In this document: positions 53,804 through 61,000 of the stretch, one piece after another
How positions within the stretch are numbered: position 1 is the stretch's first letter
How the letters are laid out: each line of letters starts with the position of its first letter
Source: Paucisalibacillus algeriensis
GTDB taxonomy: Bacteria; Bacillota; Bacilli; Bacillales; Amphibacillaceae
Assembly: GCF_000577245.1 (NCBI RefSeq)
Contig: NZ_CBYO010000020.1
Span: forward strand, 220,871 to 284,870
DNA length: 64,000 bases
Reading direction: 5' to 3'
The notes under the pieces: model-generated
Databases searched by the model: none
The model's input: only the letters and a program-made list of their open reading frames with translations
What the model was told of the DNA's origin: nothing
Position numbers and translations under genes: made by a program

Positions 53804-53892
53804 AATCTATTACATTTAATAAATTGCAATAATATGCGCCCAACTGCATATTATAGAGAAAAGTATCGAAATATTCTCAGGAATGATTCGAT

Positions 53893-53973
53893 ACTTATGC
53901 AGATAGGACTGTGGACCGTAAACCCAATCTGCATAAGTGCGACTAAGGCATTCGCTAAAAACATGCGAACGCC
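53893..53973. repeat. Two consecutive inverted repeats before yhbH
   Basis: ACTTATGCAGAT (53893-53904) and ATCTGCATAAGT (53927-53938) form a perfect 12-bp stem with a 22-nt loop. Directly after it GGCATTCGC (53947-53955) and GCGAACGCC (53965-53973) pair with one mismatch. There is no T-run, so these are not terminators. Confidence 0.6.
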
Positions 53974-54011
53974 AAGTCTTCTAATAATACAAATGAACAG
54001 GAGGGGATGTT

Positions 54012-55181
54012 ATGCAGGAAGGTAAACAGAACTTTGTCATCTCCGAGGAAAACTGGTCCCTCCATCGCAAAGGCTTTCAAGACCAACAACGCCATATGGA
54101 TAAAGTAAAGGAAGCCATTAAAAATAATTTACCTGATTTAATTAGTGAAGAAAGTATCGTGATGTCTAACGGGCGAGATGTAATCAAAATTCCGATCCGC
54201 TCATTAGATGAATACAAAATTCGATACAACTACAACAAGTCTAAGCATGTAGGGCAAGGTAATGGAGATAGTAAAGTAGGAGATGTAGTAGGAAAAGATC
54301 CGAACGCAAAAGGTCAAGGAAGGCAAGGTCCTGGCGATGGAAAGAAGGCAGGCGATCAGCCTGGCAACGACTACTATGAAGCTGAGGTATCGTTAGAAAA
54401 GTTAGAGGAAGCCCTATTTAAGGAATTAGAATTACCCAATTTAAAGGAAAAAGAGAAATCAGAGATCATAACAGAAAAAATTGAGTTTAATGATGTGCGG
54501 AAAAAAGGCTTAATGGGGAATATTGACAAAAAACGCACGATATTAACTGCTTTGAAACGAAATGCACGAGAAGGTAACCCCGGAATAACACCGATCTATA
54601 ATGATGATTTACGTTTTAAAACATGGAATGAAGTAATCAGACCAGAATCGAAGGCAGTAGTACTTGCAATGATGGATACGAGTGCTTCAATGGGATCTTT
54701 TGAAAAGTATATGGCAAGAAGCTTTTTTTTCTGGATGACTCGATTTTTAAAAACAAAATATGAACATGTAGATATTGCATTTATTGCTCATCATACAGAG
54801 GCAAAGGAAGTAACCGAGGAAGAATTCTTTACCAAGGGTGAAAGTGGTGGAACCATTTGCTCATCTGCATACGCAAAGGCGATTGAATTGATTGATTCTA
54901 GCTATAATCCCGCCCGTTATAATATTTATCCTTTTCACTTTTCAGATGGGGAAAATATCACCTCTGACAATCCGAAATGTATCCGCCTCGTCAATGAAAT
55001 TATGAATGTTTCCAATATGTTTGGCTATGCTGAGGTTAATATTTATAACCGCCACTCCACATTAATGCGTGCCTATAACACGATTGAAAATCCAAAGTTC
55101 CGCCACTATGTTTTAAAAGAAAAAAGAGATGTGTATCACGCGATGAAGAGCTTTTTTCAGCGTGATGTAATGACGTTCTAG
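54012..55181 (+). CDS. yhbH: Sporulation protein YhbH (YeaH/YhbH, DUF444 family)
   Basis: A 389-residue protein of the DUF444 family. The von Willebrand A-like C-terminal half carries the metal-site motif DTSAS in [19 protein letters not shown] (about 219-237) and the closing [13 protein letters not shown]. The N-terminal half has a charged, glycine-rich stretch (about 75-120). In Bacilli yhbH is a sporulation gene next to prkA, as here, and the two are thought to work together, with SpoVR as a frequent third partner that is absent from this window. GAGGGGATG precedes the ATG. Confidence 0.93.
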   Translation: MQEGKQNFVISEENWSLHRKGFQDQQRHMDKVKEAIKNNLPDLISEESIVMSNGRDVIKIPIRSLDEYKIRYNYNKSKHVGQGNGDSKVGDVVGKDPNAKGQGRQGPGDGKKAGDQPGNDYYEAEVSLEKLEEALFKELELPNLKEKEKSEIITEKIEFNDVRKKGLMGNIDKKRTILTALKRNAREGNPGITPIYNDDLRFKTWNEVIRPESKAVVLAMMDTSASMGSFEKYMARSFFFWMTRFLKTKYEHVDIAFIAHHTEAKEVTEEEFFTKGESGGTICSSAYAKAIELIDSSYNPARYNIYPFHFSDGENITSDNPKCIRLVNEIMNVSNMFGYAEVNIYNRHSTLMRAYNTIENPKFRHYVLKEKRDVYHAMKSFFQRDVMTF

Positions 55182-55190
55182 AATTTATGA

Positions 55191-55224
55191 ATCCCCTAAG
55201 AATGAAGAACTTAGGGGATTTTTC
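55191..55224 (+). terminator. Terminator of yhbH
   Basis: ATCCCCTAAG and CTTAGGGGAT form a perfect 10-bp stem with a 9-nt loop and a TTTTT run. Confidence 0.92.
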
Positions 55225-55363
55225 TATTTCCGTAATAAATTCAAAACTTAGATTGTAATGACTCGGAAAAAATACATAAAATTAGTAGACTTAAATACCA
55301 GTTAAATTTTTTGGGGGCTATTTTTCATATTTTATTATTTTTGATACTTTTTCTTTGCTTCCT

Positions 55364-55813
55364 CTAAAATTTTACAGAAATTGGATCATTTACTTTTTGT
55401 GTATGAGCTAGTCCAAGCGCATGACCAACTTCATGAGCTGCAATTTCAATTCTTTCTGTTGTCGTTGCATCAACTCTCCATTTTTTATAAAGGGTAATAA
55501 TTTCTGATGTTCTATTGTAAGTACCATATGTGTCACCAGAATAAAAATCTAAATACTCGACTATAACCTCTGCTCCCAAATGTGAAACTTCTTTTGTAAA
55601 TTGAATTTCAGGTGTATCATTCCAAGCTGTAATACCTACTCTTATCTCAGATCTATTTGTACTGGTAAAATTTCCCGAAGCACCTTGTATATAATAATAC
55701 GCGTCCTTTGGATTACTAATTTTTTCACCATTAAACTGGTAAGCGCTTGCGTCAATAGGTAAAATTAATAGAAATAGAGCAATTATACTTAAAGTCTGCA
55801 TTCCTTTTCTCAT
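55364..55813 (-). CDS. Small secreted matrixin-like metalloprotease, possibly truncated
   Basis: A 149-residue protein with a signal peptide (about 1-24, ending ASA). The zinc site is complete: HEVGHALGLAH (127-137), the HExxHxxGxxH of matrixins and related metzincins. The frame stops only 12 residues after the last zinc His, before any methionine turn (SIM or similar) that matrixins need beneath the metal. A one-base change near 55372 would extend it with ILEEAKKKYQK. So it may be frameshifted, or a short degenerate member. GAAGGGAG precedes the ATG. Confidence 0.65.
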   Translation of the reverse strand: MRKGMQTLSIIALFLLILPIDASAYQFNGEKISNPKDAYYYIQGASGNFTSTNRSEIRVGITAWNDTPEIQFTKEVSHLGAEVIVEYLDFYSGDTYGTYNRTSEIITLYKKWRVDATTTERIEIAAHEVGHALGLAHTQKVNDPISVKF

Positions 55814-55943
55814 AAATTGTTTTCTCCCTTCATTTTTTAGATATATATGTGAACATTCATAGGTGATTTTACTTAATTTAAATCATTTTGAATATTTATA
55901 ATTAAATGGCAACATAGATAACCAAGTAACAGGAGGTTTTTTT

Positions 55944-56303
55944 ATGAAAAAATTTATTTTTATCATTATTTCAAGTCTATTACTAATAGGGGGGTGTAGT
56001 GAAGATGATAGAAACAAAGAAAAATATGATTCATCAATTAATCAGGTAGTTATACTAGAGAACAAAAGATTGCAAAAAGAAAATAACCTTTCGGAAGAAG
56101 AAATTCTAAAAAGAGAAGAGATTGGAATTATTGTTTATGATAGCGGTAAATATATTAGGCTCCTATACAAGTTCAATTCTGGGGATATTATATATGAATT
56201 TGATCAAGAAAAAGAAAACTATAAACCTTTTCATGGTGACCTTAGTAATTTAGACGATGTGTTTGACGAGGCTGATTACGTAGAAAACGTAGGGTTAAAA
56301 TAA
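55944..56303 (+). CDS. Small lipoprotein of unknown function
   Basis: A 119-residue protein. Signal peptide MKKFIFIIISSLLLIGGC ends in the lipobox IGGC. The mature part is highly charged, with KENNLSEEEILKREEIGIIV and a DEADYVENVG end. ACAGGAGG precedes the ATG. I recognise no family. Divergent from the matrixin-type gene, about 130 nt apart. Confidence 0.65.
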   Translation: MKKFIFIIISSLLLIGGCSEDDRNKEKYDSSINQVVILENKRLQKENNLSEEEILKREEIGIIVYDSGKYIRLLYKFNSGDIIYEFDQEKENYKPFHGDLSNLDDVFDEADYVENVGLK

Positions 56304-56311
56304 ATATAAAA

Positions 56312-56350
56312 AAACCCTCTGCATCCTGAAAATCAGAATGTAGAGGGATT
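56312..56350. terminator. Bidirectional terminator
   Basis: AACCCTCTGCATCCTG pairs imperfectly with CAGAATGTAGAGGGATT. The A-run before it and T residues after it serve both the lipoprotein gene and the minus-strand replication-relaxation gene. Confidence 0.75.
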
Positions 56351-56399
56351 AATTTAGCCAAAGAATAGATTGGTCAAACCAAAAATATTCTATTGATTA

Positions 56400-57137
56400 T
56401 CACTCAGATACCCAATTTATTATACTATTCTCTTTATCTTCATATATCCTATAAAACATTGGAGTACCTTCTTTAATTGCTTCATCTGTTATTGCTCTTA
56501 CCTTCATTTTGTCTGAATTAATAAATGGTTTTAATGGTCTTAAATAATTCAACTCCTCTGTCACAATAATAATCCGTTCAGAAAATGGTTTCCATTTCAA
56601 AAACATCATTAAATCGTTCATATTTCTTCTGGTTGCATAGACATAAAAATCATTTCCATTTATTTTCAAACTTGCAATAAATGGTGAAGGAGAAGGATTA
56701 ATCTTCACACCATCAAATAAGGTACAGAGCTGAAAGAAAGCCATTCTGTTTAAAACATCTTCTGTATCATACTCCACCCAATAATTTCCAATGAACTTCG
56801 GCATTATCTTGTTTGCACCTGATTTTCCAATTGTATAAATAGGAATAATTTTATCCTTCGTCTTGATTTCATGGCGAACAATCAAATGACGAGCTTCCAT
56901 CCGTTTAATTCTTTGCTTATCTAAATTAAATAGCCTTCTTAATTGCAACCCTCCAATTACACCAACACTAGCAATTGCCTCTAATGCTCTTTGCTCTTTT
57001 TCTGATTGCGTTTCATAAGGTCTGTCGTATTTTTCATTAGAGGCTATTCTTTTCCAATTCAGATTCCAAGAGTGTTGATTGTAAGAGAAAGGGCTGATGA
57101 ATGTTTTCTTGTCCATTGTCTCTGCCCCTTGTTGCAT
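56400..57137 (-). CDS. Replication-relaxation family protein (plasmid/mobile-element type)
   Basis: About 245 residues, or 238 if ATG 57116 (AAGGGGCAGAGACA before it) is used. A winged helix is visible at about 45-110 (ALEAIASVGVIGGLQLRRLF, then KRMEARHLIVRHEIK), as in the replication-relaxation family of Firmicutes plasmids and integrative elements. The rest looks like a restriction-enzyme-type or nuclease-like domain without clear catalytic residues. It is coupled to the S1 gene upstream by a TAATG overlap. These two look like mobile-element cargo or a remnant; no integrase or relaxase is present. Confidence 0.7.
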   Translation of the reverse strand: MQQGAETMDKKTFISPFSYNQHSWNLNWKRIASNEKYDRPYETQSEKEQRALEAIASVGVIGGLQLRRLFNLDKQRIKRMEARHLIVRHEIKTKDKIIPIYTIGKSGANKIMPKFIGNYWVEYDTEDVLNRMAFFQLCTLFDGVKINPSPSPFIASLKINGNDFYVYATRRNMNDLMMFLKWKPFSERIIIVTEELNYLRPLKPFINSDKMKVRAITDEAIKEGTPMFYRIYEDKENSIINWVSE

Positions 57138-57793
57138 TATAAAACTCTCACTATTTTAGTGCGAATTTGCTCTTTTTCTAAGTCTACACCTATTACTCTC
57201 ACTAATACTTTGTCGCCTTTTTGTACATTTTGGAATTTTAAATGTGGTGCTAGGGAGTCTACGCCATCTTCCAAATTGACGAAAATTCCATAATTTTGAA
57301 CACCTGAAACTTTTCCTACATATTCCCCATTCTTTTGGTAGCGTGTAGAACAGTCAGGGAATGGATTCTTTAATAAAGGTTTTGCTGATACTTTAACCTC
57401 TTTACTTTCAGAATCAATTTCCATTACTTGAACTTTGATATGATCCCCTGATTTATACATATCTCTCAAATCATCAACCCAACCATAAGTAAGGTCAAAT
57501 ACAGGGATATGAACATCAATTCCACCAATATCTCCAACGATATGACCTTGATGAACTTCTCTTGCTGCACAGTAAATGTGAAAGCCAACATCAATTTTTC
57601 GTAATGTAATTTCAGCCATATGTTCCTTTGCCTGTTTACGAGAAGCAATAAAGATATTATCATCTTTCGAATATTGAAGTACCTTAAATGCTATTTTCTT
57701 CCCTGATAAAGCACGAAACTTATTAACTGCTTGTTTATCCTCTGGATCAATACCTGATTCAAATAATGGAATTAACCCTTTAATATTACCCAT
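57137..57793 (-). CDS. S1 RNA-binding domain protein, coupled to the replication-relaxation gene
   Basis: A 218-residue protein. The last 65 residues form a complete S1/OB-fold domain (GEYVGKVSGVQNYGIFVNLEDG). A weaker, similar beta-barrel lies at about 70-140 (GHIVGDIGGIDVHIPVFDLT), and the N-terminal 60 residues are of no known type. It binds RNA or single-stranded DNA. Its stop overlaps the next gene's start, so the pair is translated together. The ribosome site is poor. The gene pair is typical of plasmids and integrative elements. Confidence 0.7.
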   Translation of the reverse strand: MGNIKGLIPLFESGIDPEDKQAVNKFRALSGKKIAFKVLQYSKDDNIFIASRKQAKEHMAEITLRKIDVGFHIYCAAREVHQGHIVGDIGGIDVHIPVFDLTYGWVDDLRDMYKSGDHIKVQVMEIDSESKEVKVSAKPLLKNPFPDCSTRYQKNGEYVGKVSGVQNYGIFVNLEDGVDSLAPHLKFQNVQKGDKVLVRVIGVDLEKEQIRTKIVRVL

Positions 57794-58006
57794 TCGGATT
57801 TTCTATTAATTAAGTACTTTATTTTATTTACATAAATTCAAGAAAAAATACACATTTTTCAATTAATTAGTTATTAATACCTATCCAAAATATTACTAAT
57901 TGTCCATTCTTTGTATAGAATCTTGTAGTAATATAACCATAATACATCTAGATTTAGACATTTTTGTTGTATTTTGGTGTTTTATAAGAGAAAAGGGGGT
58001 AGAGAG

Positions 58007-61000
58007 ATGAAGTTAAAAAGAAAATGGAGGAAAAGTACTAATTATATTTCTGTTTGCTTATTGATATTATTAGTAATTTTTAATAGCGTTTTTCCTTCAA
58101 TAGCGTTATTAACTCCAGCGAAAGAAGTATTTGCAGAAGATGTAAAAGTAACTAATGCAAATAGTAATTGGCTAACTTACAAATTTGATGAATTTTCCAA
58201 TAATAATTTCAATCAATTATTTACTGCAAACGGTTCCGCAGGAGTTCCTGAAGGGTCGGATTTTATCCGGTTGACACCAGCAGAACAAGTGCAAACTGGA
58301 GCGGTTTTTAATAATGAAAAGATTTGTCCTGTAAACAATTATTCATTTAGTACAGCCTTTTCATTTATGATGAGTAACCCAAGTGCAGAAGGACCAAGTG
58401 ATGGAATGACATTTACGCTTCAAACAGGTACAACTAGTCAACTAGTACCCGGTGGGAGCTTGGGATACTATGGTCTTTCACCTAGTTTTACGATTAAATA
58501 TGATACGTTTCTAAATGACGTTTATAATGACCCCTCTTCAAACTACATTGGAATCGCACAAAATGGGGAGCTAGTAAATAAGGATGGTTGGTATACAGAT
58601 TTGAATCAGTATAATGCTGAAAATGGGACCAACTTTGTTTTATCTAACGGGACCATGTATTATACGTGGATTGACTATGATAGTTCTGCTCAAAATGTTC
58701 AGGTTCATCTAGGTACTTCCCCAGACAGAGCTAGTGCAAATAAAGTATTAGATGTAAATGGCATTGATCTTAGTACAATATTTGGTGGTCAGCCTATCCA
58801 TGCCGGTTTTACCGGTTCTACAGGATCCCCGAATTATGAGAATCATGATATTCATAGCTGGTATTTTGTAAATAACTATGCACCTATTACTACACTTAAT
58901 CCACAAAATGACTATAAACAAGCACCGAGTAGTGTGGCGTTAACTACGGAGCCTACTAGTGATCCGGGTGTATATAATGTTACTGCAACCTTGACAGATT
59001 CATTAGGTAATCCGGTTTCAGGTGCATTTCCGGACTCTTTTGCGACTTCTAGTGGAGAGTTAACCGGGCCAAACGGAGAGCCTTTAACGGACTTAGTGTC
59101 AGATGCAGAAGGAAACATCCATGCCGTGTTGGTTAATGCGGATCATTCGACAGATGTAACGGTATCAGCAAGCGTCAATTGTATCGAGGTTTCTGAAACG
59201 ATTCCGGCTTCTGAGCAGCCACCGGAAGTTGAGGACCCACCGGTAGTTGAAGAACCACCAGCAGGGTCTTGTCCCACACCTGTAGCTCTGTTTAATGGTA
59301 GTTTTGAAGAGCCACCTGGACCGGGTTCGATGAATGGCACGTTTGGATACTATGAGTATGAAGTGCCAGGGTGGAATACCACTGATGATACCGGAGGAGT
59401 AAAGTGGATTGAAATATGGGATTACAAAGAAGGATACCCTGAAGGAGTAGTGGGCTTATATCCAGCTCCACCGGATGGAAATCGCTATGCAGAGTTAAAT
59501 GCAAGTGGAAACGGTATGTTATACCAAGATGTGCAGACAACACCAGGTCAGACTATTTATTGGAGACTATCGCATAAAGGTCTTACCGGAGTTGATACGA
59601 TGCAGCTTCGTATTGGTCCAGTAACAGATAATCCTTTTGATACCTCAGTAATTGAACAGATGTCTGATGGTAATACAGCATGGGGCACCTATACAGGAAC
59701 CTATACTGTTCCGGCTGGACAAACCTCGACTAGGTTTGGTTTTGAAGCTGTATCTACTGCAAATGGATCTATAGGACACGGTAATCATATTGATGATATC
59801 TTCCTTGGAACAGAGCCGTGTATTGTCGCGGATAAAACAGTTGCACCAGAGGGAGAGGTCTATGCTGGACAAGAGTTAACCTATGAAGTAACCATTAAGA
59901 ACCAAGGCGGAGACATTGCAGCAGGTACGACTTTTGAAGACGTAATTCCAGTAGGTACAGAATATGTACCAGGTTCACTAAAAATAATAGCTGGTCCTGG
60001 AACTGGGGACCTCACAGATGAAGTAGGCGATGATGCTGGCCGGTTCGATGGTGAGAAAGTCATCATTGAGTTAGGAGATTTGCCAAATACAACGAATTTA
60101 CCTGACGGAATTACAGTTCAGTTTAAAGTAAGAGCATTGGACACGGATACCGAAAGCGTGGTTTCCAACAAAGCATTAATCAACTATGACAATCTATTAA
60201 CTAATGAGAGTGAAACGACTGAGACAAATGAGACAACTACCACAGTACTACCGAGAGAAGAAATTAATGCCTGTGCGGCACCAGTGGCACTAATAAATGG
60301 TAGTTTTGAAGAGCCGGCCCATTCTCCAGAATATCCTACAGGACCGGGTTATTTTAGTATTGATCAGTCCTTTGTTCCAGGATGGCAAACAACAGATTCA
60401 ACCGGGCGAATGGAAATTTTCAACAAAAGCTTAATGGATAAAATAACTCCTGGTTCGTATGAAGATCAACAGGGGCTAAAAAATGAGGTCATCCACGGGA
60501 AACAATTTGCTGAGTTAAATAGTAAAGAGCCTGCGCAGCTGTACCAAGACGTTGAAACGACTCCGGGACAGGTTATTTACTGGCGCTTAGCTCATAAAGG
60601 TAGGCTTGGTGACGATACAATGGCTGTGAAAATTGGATCTGCCGAGGTCGCTCCGAGAAATCTTTCAACTATTGAGGAAATTACCACAGGTAAAGATACG
60701 TGGCAATATTATTCAGGAATGTACACGGTACCTGCAGATCAAATAGTGACACGTTTTGGATTTGAATCCATTTTTGCAGCTGGTGGAAATCCAGCGGCAG
60801 GGAATTTCTTAGATGACATTTTCCTTGGAACCGAACCTTGTGTTGTTGCAGAAAAAACTGTTTCACCGGAGGGTGAAGTCTTTGCAGGTCAGGAATTAAC
60901 CTATGAAATAACCGTCCAAAACAACGGTGGAGACATTGCGGCAAGTACCGTTGTCGAAGACGCAATTCCTGCAGGTACGGAATATGTACCAGGTTCATTA

